Source of the DNA: Actinomucor elegans
Taxonomy: Eukaryota > Mucoromycota > Mucoromycetes > Mucorales > Mucoraceae
Length of the DNA stretch: 64,000 bases
NCBI GenBank assembly: GCA_026027325.1
Contig: JAMSLZ010000005.1
Coordinates: 2,604,001 to 2,668,000, forward strand
Reading direction: 5' to 3'
Under the pieces are notes generated by a model, which was not told where the DNA came from, ran no database searches, and saw only the letters and a program-made list of their open reading frames with translations. The translations under genes were made by a program, and so were the position numbers. This document shows positions 1 through 12,581 of the stretch, piece after piece. Position 1 is the stretch's first letter, and the number at the start of each line of letters is the position of its first letter.

Positions 1-404
1 ATGTTACTAACTAAAGCTGTCTATACGTAACGTTTCACACGTGTGTCCTATTTCGCATAAGTTACACGAGAAGTCATCAAAACTTGATATATCTCAACGC
101 TTTTTTTTTTCCTTTCACTTTTTCATTTAAAAGAAAAAAAGAAAGGGATATGCAGATCTTTGATTAAGTTGGCTATCTGAGATGGTATTAATTAAACTCT
201 TTCATTATTGAATTTACTTACTGGCCAAGAAAGCATTTTGCTTTCTGGTATCTCTTTTTTTTAAGGTAAAGGCATTCTTTGTTGTTTCAACCCATCATTT
301 ATTCATAAAACCCCCTTTAAAGGCGCACCAGCGCTTAATTACTTAGCGTAGTATAAAGCAGCGTATACAAAAATGACTGGGTCTTTACACTTGTAACCAA
401 GAAT
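1..404. other. Intergenic, 3' flank of acyl-CoA oxidase
   Basis: No open frame of interest on either strand. The stretch is AT-rich with poly(T)/poly(A) runs (for example a T-run near 100-111) and lies immediately downstream of the acyl-CoA oxidase stop codon, so it probably contains that gene's 3' UTR. No RNA gene recognised. Confidence 0.5.
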
Positions 405-2851
405 CTATACTTTATTTTTTTCAAATCGTTCTGTTAAAGGCTTGATATACTTGTCGTGATAAGGAGCAACACCAGTGCTACCAGGAGCTTGCAAAAGAGT
501 CTCAAAATAACCTATATTGTTAAAGAGAGTTAGATAACCTAATATCACAATACGTAGAAAGCTCCTTTACTTTGATATATGTCGCCATCATATTTAGCAA
601 TTGGAGCCTTAAGTACAAAATCAGGCAAACCAAAACCATCAGTTAGACCAATCACTTCGTGTCTCATATCTTTGCAAAGCTAATTTGATAGAAGGTGGAT
701 GATGAGATACATCTTAATAACGTAGTTTGATATACAAAATATTACCGCCAAGTATTCTTTCTCTATATCTTTCATTTGTTTGGGGCTCAAGAATCCTTCC
801 ATGTAGCCTTGATCGCCATAGGCACGTAGGACATGAAGACCCCACAAAGCAGTCATTTTTCTCATGATATGAATGATGTTAGGGTGAACGGATGAATCAG
901 CTACGCTGGAAAATCTTTTTGCATTATCCGAAAACAAGAACGCAGCACAATGGAGCTCAGCAACTCGAACAGACTCCAACAAAAGATCATTATGGTTTGC
1001 ACCTTCGTTAAGTGCTTGTTGAATGCTATTCAGCTGCATGTGAGGTCTGTTAGCACTTTTTGGATCCCATTATTTAAGAGTATTATACTCACTCTTTTGA
1101 TCAAGATTGTATGAAGGGCCTCTTCAATTAAAGCAAAATCTTTGATACAATCACTCACGACATTGACAGACCAAACACTGTTTCCAAGCAGCTCTTTAGC
1201 GCGCTGAATATAGTGAGACGAGCTTTCATACTGGAACTCTGGATAATCATCAAATTCCAGCTTTTGATTCAAGCAATGCAGCAAATAGCGTGTTGCTTGC
1301 TGCAAAAGCACGACATTATCACCACCGCCCGTTGTCATAACACCCCAATCAGCAATGATATTGCCGAGAGCATTGTAAGCTGAATAAGCATGTCCACCAC
1401 AAGAACGGCGACACATTTCCAAGATTTCTGTAGAATAGCCGCCAGAAAGACCTTTGAGAGAAGCGGAAATGGAATGCATATCACCCATATGATTCAAATA
1501 AACAATAGGATCCATTTCTCCACCTGCAGTTAGCACAGCAAACTGCTTATCAAGCGTTACAAAGGAGCTTTGAATCATATACATGAACGAAATTGCAGGA
1601 AGAAGCTTTACGTAATGTGATTGGTAGTCCATGATTTGCTGATTCTTGGTTCCTTGACGGCGAACCACGCCATAGCGAGTGGCAATCGTTAGAGCCTGTG
1701 TGACTAAAGTAAGGGTAATGGTGACCAGTGAGAATCGCTCTGGAATCAAAGTAGCATACATGACAGCTGGATTGGGTGCCGGTTTATATTCACCACCACG
1801 GTCTATACTCACCCATTTTGTGAGCATGTTTGTCCTGGGAATGCGCGTTTGTCGAAATTGGATCCATCCGTTATCAACACCTTGGTGGCCAACCTTTGAT
1901 CCAATGTCACCCGCTTGGATATTCGGCATAACTTGACCAGTTACTGTGTCTCGCAACTGTACAATGAACCAATTCAGTCCAACGTTTTTTCCATGAATAT
2001 AAGTTTGGGCAATGACAACAGTGTGTGTGGCTGTTTGACCAGCCATGCCAATCCACCATTTCGTTGAAGTAATATTAGGTGAATTAATGACAAATTCGTC
2101 TCTTTCAATGTCAAAAGTTGCTGTAGTTTCAATGTCACGTAGTGCAGAGCTGTGTCCCAATTCTGTCTGCATAATATAAAGGTTTAATAAAAATCCATTG
2201 CCACAAGTGTAAACATACCATGGCGAAGCATCCAATAATACGAAATTTGTTAATGTTATCAATCCAGTCTTCCTGTTGTTGCCTACTGCCTAACATTTGA
2301 ATGACGTTTCTAAAGAGAGCTTCATGGACTCCAATACGCAATGCAAAACTTTCTGAATAGTAAAACACAGCACGATTCACGTTATGAACGAAATCTTTGT
2401 CACTCGATTCTGCAGCAAGGCGTACCAGCCTGTTTATTTGTCCCATAGTACTAATTCCAAATGAAAAAAAAAATTAGATTTAAGTTTTGTTTAATGGTTG
2501 CACTTACAATTCTCTCATTTCTTCTCTGTTAAACTCTAGAATATTTCTTGGTGACTGAACAACGAGTTCTGGATCTTTCTCGATGAAATCAAAAGCTCTT
2601 TTCTAAAGGTAACAGTAAGTATTTATTGTCTGAATCACTTGATTCAAGGACATTACTCTATCGTTGTATTTCTTCTCTCCGCCAATCCAAAAATGAGACA
2701 AGACTTGAATATCAAACGAGGCACTAGCGCGTTCTCTTGCCATATCTTTGGGGGCCTCAATAGACATAGAAGAAGGTGTCATATTTAATTGCTGTTTGAT
2801 TTGTTCAAGACGCTGTATAGCGAGTGCATTGGCGGTATGGACAGAGCTCAT
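405..2851 (-). CDS. Acyl-CoA oxidase (peroxisomal beta-oxidation)
   Basis: Catalyses the first, H2O2-forming step of peroxisomal beta-oxidation, acyl-CoA to trans-2-enoyl-CoA, using FAD. Seven exons join in phase: 2657-2851, 2508-2602, 2219-2450, 1093-2166, 746-1033, 571-679, 405-511, giving about 699 residues, the usual family length. Family features seen: an N-terminal helical region, the middle FAD-binding stretch FAMTELGHSSALRDIETTAT followed by TKWWIGMAGQTATH, and the C-terminal RRSCGGHAYSAYNALG segment. The ATG at 2849-2851 is the first in the frame and precedes an acyl-CoA oxidase N-terminal helix. The protein ends FEKNKV and so lacks a canonical PTS1 tripeptide; some fungal Pox proteins also lack PTS1. 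No partner gene is adjacent. Function is secure; substrate chain length cannot be told. Confidence 0.95.
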
Positions 2852-3690
2852 TTTTTTTTGAAGAAAAGGTTCCTAGTTTTTTGTTGTTGTCGCGTCCAAC
2901 CTTTTATAATGAAAATCGGCGGTCAAATTACTAAATTTTCAACTGCTAGTTCGCCCCACACTAGTTCTTAATTATTCCCACCCAAGCTATCACGAGCTGC
3001 GTGTTTCCATATTAAGGGTATTTCTGCTTGTACAGAGTCCAATGTGCCAACTATGTCAAGAGCAAGATTCCATAACTCACTTCTTAGTGTCTTGTTCATA
3101 AAAATAAAAAAAAAGTAGATTAATTATAAAATACATGTCTCTTTTCAATAAGAAAATATTGCTTTATATACTTATTAAGAGTTCAATGTAGATACTGTTT
3201 GATATTCAGAATGCTTCTTTTATATTATCAAATTTGAGTTGGCTTGAAAAACGAGATAATATTTCGAGCTTTAAGCAGTATTTTCTCAAAATACCACTTG
3301 GTATTTAAACCTTGGACAGATGAACTTTTAACGCGGGTGAGATCAAGTGAGGTTCATCCTTAGCATAGTGGTAAAGTGAAGAATATCAGTGCGAAATGCT
3401 ATACATTCAAAGTATTTCCAACCTCTACATAAGATTTATCATTTTAAATTCTAACCCAATTTGAAAACAGAACTTGCACGGACCATGCATTAGACTTTTG
3501 TCTCTGGATAATGGCATAAGGGGTACGTGTCTCTGATTGATGGCAATAGATTTGTAATTGGTAAAGAGAATCTCTATAGTTTTATTTATGTATATTTTCC
3601 CGACAATCTAGCTATATCATGATAATAAAATTACTTGAGATTAAAAAAAGAAATGATAGCAGAAACGAAAGATATGTGTTATATTATTAT
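2852..3690. other. Intergenic between acyl-CoA oxidase and VAS1
   Basis: Contains the upstream region of the acyl-CoA oxidase gene and the 3' flank of the valyl-tRNA synthetase gene. Only one short open frame stands out (2968-3099, minus). A degenerate tRNA-like A-box string lies near 3357-3375 but no B box follows. Otherwise AT-rich and featureless. Confidence 0.4.
2968..3099 (-). CDS. Possible 43-residue small ORF, unknown
   Basis: An ATG at 3097-3099 opens a 43-codon frame ending with TAA at 2968-2970. The translation starts MNKTLRSELWNLALDIVGTL and continues amphipathically, with protein-like composition rather than the Lys/Ile/Phe bias of random AT-rich frames here. It lies about 115 bp upstream of the acyl-CoA oxidase start on the same strand. 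It could be a small gene, an upstream ORF, or a leftover exon of a decayed gene. I do not recognise it. Confidence 0.25.
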   Translation of the reverse strand: MNKTLRSELWNLALDIVGTLDSVQAEIPLIWKHAARDSLGGNN

Positions 3691-6600
3691 TTACTTGCGA
3701 ACGTAAACAGTAACGTTCTCACCGGCAGAGCCAGATTCGCTATTAGCAGGAGCTTCAGCTTCAGTGTCCAAAATGTTCAATTGAGCAACACCCTTAGCCA
3801 GAGTCATGATAGATTCCTTTTCAGATTCAAAAAGCTTGGTGAGCTTAGCATCCTTTGATTGAATATCAGCAACGATATCCTTCTTTTGACTCAATTGAGT
3901 AGCAATGGAACGAATACTCTTGACGGTTTCAAAGACAGCATCAAATTCCTTGGCGGCTTCAGCAAAGTCGTAAGCCTTGTTTTCAACAGGGAACTTGGCT
4001 TTGACAATGGTAGGCTCATCTTGACCGGGACGACGATCAAGACGTTGGAACAACTCTTCAGTAACGTAAGGCATGAAGGGGTGCATAAGCTTAAGACCTG
4101 CCTCAAGACAAGTATATAAGGTGTTTTGAGCAGTGATCTTGCGAGTGGTAGCTGCCTCATCGCCAGTAGTATCAGCGTCACAAATAGGCTTAACAACCTC
4201 AATGTAGACATCACAGAGCTCATAGAGCCAGAATTGGTAAACAGCGTTGGTAGCCATCATAAAGTTACGCTCTTCCAACATCTTGTTTGTCTCAATAGCA
4301 CACTTGTTGAGCTTGGAAAGAATCCACTTGTCGGCCAAAGATTCGTTACCAGTAGGCTCAGCAGAGGCGAAAGGCTTGAAGTTAGTACCCAACTTCATCA
4401 AAGCGAAACGAGTAGCATTCCATAACTTGTTACAGAACTTACGGTAACCTTCAACACGAAGAATATCGAGGTTGATGTCACGACCACCAGTAGTGTAAGC
4501 ACAGAGAGCGAAACGGAGAGCATCAGTACCACACTCGGGAATACCCTTGGGGAAATCAGCCTTTTGACCAGCTTCAGCCTTCTTGATTTCTCTGGCATCG
4601 AGATTACCCTCATAGAGCTTAGCATGGAGACCTTGAAGGGAAATACCTTCAATGACATCAACGGGATCAATGACATTACCAAGAGACTTGGACATCTTAC
4701 GGCCGTGAGCGTCACGGATCATGGCATGACAAAGAACCTCAGAGAAAGGAACCTTACCAGTCAATTGGATACCGAGCATGACCATACGAGCAACCCAGAA
4801 GAAGAGAATATCCCAACCAGTTTCCAATAGACTAGCAGGGTAAAAGTGTTCCATGTCAAAGGTCTTTTCGGGCCAGCCTTGAGTAGAGAAAGGCCATAAA
4901 CCAGAAGAGAACCAAGTATCCAAAACATCAGGATCTTGTTCAAGCTCAAACTTCTTGCCAGGGAACTTGCGTTCAGCTTCAGCGCGAGCTTCGGCTTCGT
5001 CCTTACCGCAGACCCACATGTTATCATCAATACGGTCGTGAGTTTCACCTTCGATATTGACAAAGTAAGCAGGGATACGATGACCCCACCACAATTGACG
5101 AGAGATACACCAGTCTTGGATGTTACCCAACCAACGGAACCAGTCACCTTCAGAGACCTTGGGAGCAATCTTGAGCTCACCATCAGTAACAGCCTTCATA
5201 GCCTTCTCAGCCATACCTTGACACTTGACCCACCATTGAGGCTTCATCATAGGTTCAATGATATCACCAGACTTACTACAGATAGGGACAGTCATTGGGT
5301 TCTCCTTGACACCGACAAACAAACCCTTGGCCTTCAAGTCTTCGATAATCTTGTTACGGATATGGAAACGCTTCATGCCCTTGTAAGGGCCAGCATGTTC
5401 ATTGTAGGTACCATCATCATTTAACAAGTTGATGAACTCCAAGTTATGACGCTTACCGACTTCGTAATCGTTGAAATCGTGGGCAGGTGTGATCTTGACA
5501 GCACCGGTACCGAATTCCATATCAACAGCAAGATCGTCGGTAACAATGGGAATGCGGCGTTCAGGGATGAAAGGATGAACAACGAATTTACCATGAAGGT
5601 GGGTATAACGCTTATCATCAGGATGAACAGCAACAGCAGTATCACCCAACATGGTTTCAATACGGGTAGTAGCAACGACAATACGCTCGCCAGTACCTTC
5701 AACTTCATAGGCGAATTCGTTCAATACACCAAACTCAAACTTTTCCTTTTCATCATAACCAGTAACATTCATTAAGGTACGACCGGGGATTTCCTTGTTC
5801 TCGACTTCCAAGTTGGATAAAGTGGTGTTGAGTTGAACACACCAGTTGACGAGACGGTTAGCACGATAGATAATACCATCACGGTGAAGACGAATAAAGT
5901 TTTCACGAACAGCGGCAGATGGTCCCTACACATTATCACGTCAATATCTATACTGCAAAAAAAAAAAAAATTGAAAAAACTTACAGGATCCATGGTGAAA
6001 GTAGCTCTATCCCAATCAAAAGAAGCACCAAGACGTTCAAATTGGTTGTAGATCTTGTTACCATACTTTTCCTTCCAAGTAAATACTTCTTCAACAAATT
6101 TTTCACGGCCAAGATCGTGGCGGGTGACCTTTCTTTCCTTCCACAACATTTTTTCAACAACGGATTGGCAAGAGATACCAGCATGATCAGTACCAGCTTG
6201 GAACAAGACAGTCTTACCCAACATACGGTTCCTGATTGATATAAAATTGAGTCAATATATGCTCTTATTCATAGGTTATTCTATATTTTACCAACGGATC
6301 AAAGCATCTTGAATAGCAACTGTCAAAGCGTGGCCGATGTGAAGGGAACCAGTGACATTTGGTGGAGGAGCAGGAATGACAAAGGTACCTTCAGGCTTAG
6401 GCTTGCCGTCAGGACCAAATTCAGGCTTGAACAAACCTTCCTTGACCCACCAATCATACCAGGCACTTTCAACAGCGCGAGGATTATAAGCACTAGCAAG
6501 AGGTTCAGATAAATCTATAAATCATTGATTAATAAGGTATTAATTCAACTGAATGTTCAATTTCTACCTTTCTTTTCGCCCTTGGGTGTTTTGTTCACAA

Positions 6601-6924
6601 AAACAGGAGCAGGGGCAGCCTTGGGAGCTTTCTTTTTCTTTTCGGGATTAGCACCTTCGGTCTTCTTTGACTCTTCTTTTTGCTAATAACAAGAGTTTTT
6701 AAAATGAGTTTTTTTTTCGCGTAAAACAATTCTGTATTTAGGAATGGCTTTACCTTAGCTTGTTTAGCAGCAAACTTGGCCAACTTTGCAAGACGCTTTT
6801 CTTCATTCTTGGCTTCCTTAGCAGCCTTTTTAGCAGCAGCAGCAGGGTCAAGCTCAGCAGCGGGTGCGGCGGCGGGTGCGGCAGCAGCAGGAGATGCTTG
6901 CTTTTGTTCCTTCAAGTCAGACAT
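3691..6924 (-). CDS. VAS1: Valyl-tRNA synthetase (cytosolic and possibly mitochondrial)
   Basis: Charges tRNA-Val with valine. Five exons join in phase: 6754-6924, 6568-6682, 6292-6514, 5985-6231, 3691-5925, about 996 residues. The class I HIGH motif occurs in [16 protein letters not shown], split close to the exon 3/4 border (residue W), and the KMSKS signature is seen in [20 protein letters not shown]. The N-terminus is an Ala/Lys-rich appendage ([19 protein letters not shown] followed by lysine-rich helix), typical of eukaryotic ValRS. The CP1 editing domain and the C-terminal anticodon-binding helices are complete. ATG at 6922-6924 is the only candidate start. In S. cerevisiae one VAS1 gene serves cytosol and mitochondria through alternative starts; no obvious upstream in-frame targeting extension was found here. 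Shares a 680-bp divergent intergenic region with the WDR6 gene. Confidence 0.97.
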
Positions 6925-7604
6925 GATTTCTCAAATTCGAAGTAGTGGAAGTAGGTTGAAACCAACAAAACTTTTTTTTTCTTTCGTTTTAAATACTCGC
7001 TGGCTTTCAATAATTAGTCACGACTGCCACAGCAAACGTCAAACCGAATAGTTTGAAGGTTGCATATCATTTGACGTGTAAGAGTAAGCTAGAGTCATTA
7101 TTATATACTATTATTTATTGGTTATAGAGGCTTCAAACATGTAGTATTTAAGGATCACGATTCAATTCATGACTATGACTCACAAAGACGTGAAACGTGT
7201 GATTCTACTAGTGATGGCTGCGCCTTTGGGCTCAATGAAGCTCAATTGCATGCTACAATACGGATTATTCGCAGATAATCCATCTATTAGATTCTCTTTT
7301 TTGTCCCAAACTCAAAGTGCTTTTCATTTCATTGCCTCGTCCTTGAATAGTGCACTGTCAAGTTATGAACATAAGCCACAAGAGTATCTATCACTTGACA
7401 GGTACAACTACTGAATCCGATCGACCTTTTTCAATACCCGTCGTCCACATGTAATGTCCGACTACCAATAAAATCCTGTAATAATTCTGTGACTTTACAG
7501 CTCAATATCAGTTTGACACATCTCGAAAATCTCGGCAAATCTCGATCCTTTTATAAAAAAAACAACTTGGTGGCAGCATTTGTATTGCATATATTTAAAG
7601 CAAA
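6925..7604. promoter_or_regulatory. Divergent promoter region VAS1 / WDR6
   Basis: A 680-bp interval separates the two divergent start codons. A plus-strand 81-codon frame at 7169-7414 has no family resemblance and no clear context; I treat it as chance. No certain TATA box or repeat stands out. Confidence 0.4.
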
Positions 7605-10600
7605 ATGCCTTTTGAAGACAAAGTATGTGATGAAATTAAGCATTTTTAACATTACATTATAGCTAAATTTATCTTGTAGGTTTTGGAAAAAGACATTTAC
7701 GCTGGCATTGTTACGAGCTTATGCTTTCACAGCGATTCCATATTACTTGCAGGACATGGTCCATATCTAAAAGTATACAATGTCCAGACGGGCCAATTTT
7801 TGGCTGAGAAATGCATATTACCTGCCAACCGCATTCACCGCATTGTCTTTGGTAAATATATTCAAAAACTGTTGGTTCCTCCCCCCCCCCTATAGTGACG
7901 CTAACGCTAGATCCTTTCAGTCCCTCATGTTACTTACAAAGACAATGGTGATCAAGTGAGAAGACTCGCTGTATTCGGCTCAAAATATCTTTCCATTCTT
8001 CAGCTCACTGTAACAAAGACAGAAGCAGTTATTACAATCGAAAAATCCTTTGGACCTTTCAAGGACTGGATCATGGACGCTCAGTGGTTGAATATAGACG
8101 AAGCACCTACACAAATGGCACTCATATTTGCTCATAACTATGTCGAATTATACGACTTCAAATCGACAGAACCAGAACTGCTCTATTCAGTCCAGTGCGA
8201 GGTGCGTTGCATTTTGTATTCGGCTCGGATTTTCGGATCGACACCCGAGACTCTGTTGATCGCTTCAGGCACTGTTTTTAATCAAGTTCAACTATGGAGG
8301 CCATATGTGAAGAACCAAGATGGAGATGCTATTGTACACAAAAAGTTAACTGGTCACGAAGGTGTTATTTTCGGCTTGCAGTTTAATGTAGATGCCAGTC
8401 AAGTTGTTAGTGTTTCTGATGATAGAACCATTCGTGTTTGGCCTTTGAATACCGAAGATGAAAGGTATATTGACTAATTAGATAAGAGTTCGAAGCTTCC
8501 TAACTGTCTTGTGAGATAGCAATCGACCTTTAGTGTTATTTGGCCATACTGCTCGTGTATGGGATTGTCAATTTGTCGATGAATATCTGATTAGTATATC
8601 TGAGGATTCAACATGTCGTGTATGGAAGAACACGCTGATAGGTCCAGTAGACGAAGATGATAATGGTGATTGTATTGCATGCTGGGAAGGACACGCTAGT
8701 AAAAACGTCAGAAGTCTTGCCATTAATCCAGAAAACAAGATCGTGGCTACAGGAGGACAAGATTCAGGTATTCGATTATGGTCATTGTCTTCTATTAAAG
8801 ACAACAAGATCGATTCTGAAGATGATTTGGTCGCGTTTCCTTTACCAAAAGAAAGAAATAAGGATACCGTCCGTAATTTTGTCATGATCAAGAATCGTTG
8901 GATTGTAGCTGCTACAACAGAAGGCTATCTTCTCAAATGTGATAGTGCTATAGTACCTTATGAATGGAAGGAAATTCAACACGATTCATCGTACAAGAAT
9001 TATGCTATTATGAAGAACTCTGAATGCGGCAGAGTTGTGGTAGTTGGAAATATATTTGGTGAACTTGTCATTATCAGTCCTACGGATGCATTCGAGGTAT
9101 TAAAGAAGTATTCCGGTAATTTACGCACCACTGACGGATTGTTAGCCTTTTAAAATAGCTGCTCATAAGCAGAAGCTCTTTGAGATCTTTGTTGAACCTT
9201 CTGCGGGTAAGTTTATGTTATTAAAGCAGTAAAAGTAAGAAACTAATGGTTATATAGATATCAATATTCTTCATATTATCTCAAATGGTTATAATGATAG
9301 TGTACTATTCCATAGATTAGACCTTTCCTCTGCCAAAGTAAGTATATTCTAAATTAGAATGGCAACAACTGACCGCTCTGTATATAGCCAACTATTAGAA
9401 CCTTGTTTAATATTGAAATGCCAGCAGAACGCACTACAGTACTATCACTAGACTATGCTGAAGAGGAAAACATCTTGATCTGCGGATCAAGAGAATCAGC
9501 CCTCTTGATTTATCGTTTACCTAGTCATACAACTGTGCCTGAAAACTCTATTCTTAATTTGAAACCCACCCTGCAACTACGCAAATCACATGGCAAACAA
9601 GCTATCACTAGTGTCTTGATAAGAAAAGCTCAAGATAAAGCTCTCGAAACTGAAGATAATGAATCAGATGACGAGGACGATGAAGAAGAAGAAGGGGATA
9701 TCATCTTTTGGACTACAGGACGCGATGGCTGTTTCATTCAATATAGGCTTCGTCTTTCGAATATCACTAGCGATACTCCAACAGACCAAACACAACTAGG
9801 CGTCGCTAGTCAAGGCGATACAGTGCTTGCTGGACAAGACATGATTCTCGAAAAATTGTATCGCAACAAAGTCACTAAGGGAACTTTAGAAGGTTCTCTT
9901 TTACTTAATGGAGAACTTTTATTAATGGGCTTCTTCCGCAAGGATTTCTTTGTGTACAATGAAAGAAAGAACTTTGTTTCTGTAGCCATCAACTGTGGTG
10001 GTGGACATCGTCGCTGGGGATTCTCTACGGAAGATGCTAAACTGAACAAATCAGCTTTTGCTTTTATCCGTAAAGAGGTATTGTATGCCTATTTTCGTGA
10101 TACATCCAGCATTACAGATGGTTTCAATGAAAGTATCTTGCAATCAAACTACCATGGTCGAGAAGTGCGTGCTCTTCGATTCTTACCTTTACTTGGAAAC
10201 GACAAGATGATGTTGTTTGCTACAGGTGGTGAAGATACCATTCTTCGTATACAGCAGTACATGCCTCAAACGCCTTCTAAGTTCTATACACATGTCAACA
10301 TCCGTAAACATACAACAGTTATCAAGAATATTGATTACAGTCAAGGTCTTTCTTCTCTCTTGTTTACAAGTGGAGGTTTGGAAGAATTCAGGTGCTGGAA
10401 GATTGAGGCCTCTGCTCCTAAAACACCTGGTGGTATTGCTAGTCTTAACTGTCTTGAGGTAGCTACCTGCCCCACACTCAGTCAAGATATTGAATCACGT
10501 ATTATGGATACCACCATTCTGGCTATTGATTCTAAGCGCGGTCTTCATATTATTGGAGCTGTATACTCTGACGCCATGATTCGATTCTGGTTATTCAATG

Positions 10601-11439
10601 AAATAACAAGAAAGTTCTCTTTGGTAGCGGACGGCACATGGCACGCCAAATGTATTTTGCAAATCACTCATGTTAAGCTGGACAATAGCATCTATTTCTT
10701 TACCTCGGCCACAGATGGAAGAATCGCTATGTGGGATATCAATCATGATTTACAAAAAGCTATTGCAAAGCCTGAAGAATTAGAACTTGAGCCCACAAAA
10801 TCAGCATTTAGATTCCTCGAGCCCGTTTACAGTTATAGTGCGCATATGTCCGGCGTAAATGCATTGGAAGCAGTGACAGTGAGAGGTAAAGTAAACTTTC
10901 AAGTACTTGAATTTATTTTATCAACATTACTTTTTCTTTAATAGACAATAATCATATCTTGATCGTTACTGGAGGTGAAGATAATGCTGTATCTGCCCTG
11001 TTGCTAAGCGTAGCAGATAGCCAGGCAGTCAGTCCAGTAGGATCGCCTTTTATTATTCCCGATGCGCATGCTTCATCAGTGACAGGTATGGATGCATACG
11101 CTTTTTAAGTGTGGTTTGACACTCATCTAAACTGCTTTTTCAAATTAGGCATCAAGTATATTGATAACGCTGTGTTTACTACATCAACAGATCAAAGACT
11201 AAACAAATGGAAAGTAAATAATCTTGGTGATAAGGGTGTATCTCTAACAATGATCAATGCTACTTATATGGACGTGCCTGATCCATCTGCGCTAGACGCT
11301 GTCATTTTTGAGTAAGTTTTCTCATCATCTCATTACAGTCTACTAAAATACTAAAACCCTTGTTTTACTCTCTAGTGGCCATGTTCACGTTGCTATTACA
11401 GGTATTGGTTTGCAAAGCATTAGATATCCTCAAACATAG
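7605..11439 (+). CDS. WDR6: WDR6/Trm734-type WD-repeat protein, tRNA 2'-O-methylation subunit
   Basis: Ten exons join in phase: 7605-7622, 7680-7851, 7921-8464, 8520-9115, 9159-9206, 9258-9337, 9388-10885, 10945-11085, 11149-11311, 11376-11439, about 1107 residues. The protein is a long WD40 array with blocks such as LTGHEGVIFGLQFN...SVSDDRTIRVW, LFGHTARVWDCQF...EDSTCRVWKN and ATGGQDSGIRLW, and has the WDR6-family N-terminus (VTSLCFHSDSILLAGHGPYLKVY and FKDWIMDAQWL). In yeast the homologue Trm734/Rtt10 partners the Trm7 methyltransferase to modify position 34 of certain tRNAs and is also linked to endosomal recycling. An acidic insert (SDDEDDEEEEGD) lies near residues 540-560. The first exon encodes only MPFEDK. 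Convergent with the bL36m gene, 223 bp away. Confidence 0.9.
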
Positions 11440-11662
11440 AAGAATAGAAATAATAATAGACTTTTTCTGTAACTCATTAAAACGCTATTCCCCCTTTCCC
11501 TCTCCCAACATCACTAAGTTGTCCTCGGTATATAAGGGTTACATGTCATTTTATTATTATATCTATACAAATTGGAGTGCGAGTTGCGTGTTGAGTTGGG
11601 TTCCTGAGAACATGTTTATGAAGGACTTGCGTAGTTGATATTAGGTGTATATAAAACTGAAT

Positions 11663-11899
11663 TTATCCTTGACGTTGCTTGTGCTTCTTGTTTTTGGAAC
11701 ATGTCACATACAGCTTTCCACGTCTTCTGACAGTTGCGCAACCATCGCACATCTTCTTGACAGAAGATCGGACCTTCATTGTACGAACAAGGGTGAGAAT
11801 GGAGGGATTACCAGCTTGTTGCCATGTTGCTAAGGTAGGTTGTTGCTGTCTGGTGAATTGTTGAAATGCAGCTCTTGTGAATTGTGACAATAGCGACAT
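11663..11899 (-). CDS. RTC6: Mitochondrial large ribosomal subunit protein bL36m
   Basis: A single exon encodes 78 residues. The C-terminal half is a bL36 core: [20 protein letters not shown], then GKLYVTC and a basic tail, with the zinc-ribbon-type Cys-x2-Cys and a further Cys. About 40 N-terminal residues rich in Gln, Thr, Ser and Arg ([20 protein letters not shown]) are consistent with a mitochondrial targeting peptide. Length and layout match fungal Rtc6. The single ATG at 11897-11899 fits. Convergent with the WDR6 gene. Confidence 0.93.
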   Translation of the reverse strand: MSLLSQFTRAAFQQFTRQQQPTLATWQQAGNPSILTLVRTMKVRSSVKKMCDGCATVRRRGKLYVTCSKNKKHKQRQG

Positions 11900-12581
11900 G
11901 ATTAGTTTTAATGAGGTTGCCTGTCAAGAAAAAGACGGTTCGACTCTAGGGTCATAGCCCACCCAGAAAACGAAAAAAAAGCGGAAAATGAAATGTGACT
12001 ATTATTTGAGGGTACTTGTAAGCCAATTAAATATTTAGGTTTCAAGCTTTATCTGCAAGAAAGGTCTCATTTTAACATTATATGTTTCGACCAACTCTTT
12101 CAGTTTTAAGTTGCATCTGATGACTATTACAAATTCAGGATGAATCGTTGCGTTTTTTGACTGAAAATGAAATGAGTATACTGCATTTTATAGATGCAGA
12201 CGTAAATTGCACCATTACATGTAATCTAGTTTTAATGATCTATAGATCTCTCGATCGATCTTGGTCTAATGTTACATTTGTTTAGTATTCTATACTCGAA
12301 ATGAGTTGCTACATCAAATAAAACATTGGATCTGTTCTAATTCTGTTATTTACAATTAATATTTTGCGCATATTTATTAATTGTAATCTTTATTAGTCTT
12401 ATGATTCTTTTTCATATAATTAAAGGCCTCTCAATTTAATAAGCTTTTACAAGTCTGAAATTTAGTATCATTACAGAAGCCTATCCATTCTGATTTTTAT
12501 TAGTAAAACCATCAAGAATGTGTTATGTATACTGAAATTACTAATATTCATTTTTGTTTTTGTTTCTGATACTACTATTAA
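11900..12581. other. Gene-poor interval with one dispersed repeat copy
   Basis: No gene recognised. The first part is the 5' flank of bL36m. A copy of the dispersed ~100-bp repeat described separately lies at about 12234-12330. The remainder is AT-rich 3' flank of the minus-strand membrane protein gene. Confidence 0.4.
12234..12330 (+). repeat. Dispersed ~100-bp repeat, copy 1
   Basis: Contains TCTAATGTTACATTTGTTTA followed by TATTCTATACTC and GAGTTGCTACATC, the recurring landmarks of the family. It is one of the better preserved copies. Confidence 0.5.

Noticed and set aside
3350..3430. tRNA-like string (TTAGCATAGTGGTAAAGTG) resembling a tRNA A box
   Set aside because: No B box (GGTTCRAATCC) or acceptor-stem pairing follows within 70 bases; at best a very decayed tRNA.
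4126..5424. Several 85-160 codon plus-strand ORFs
   Set aside because: Antisense shadows of the valyl-tRNA synthetase coding sequence.
7169..7414. 81-codon plus-strand ORF between VAS1 and WDR6
   Set aside because: No family signal and lies inside a divergent promoter region; probably chance.
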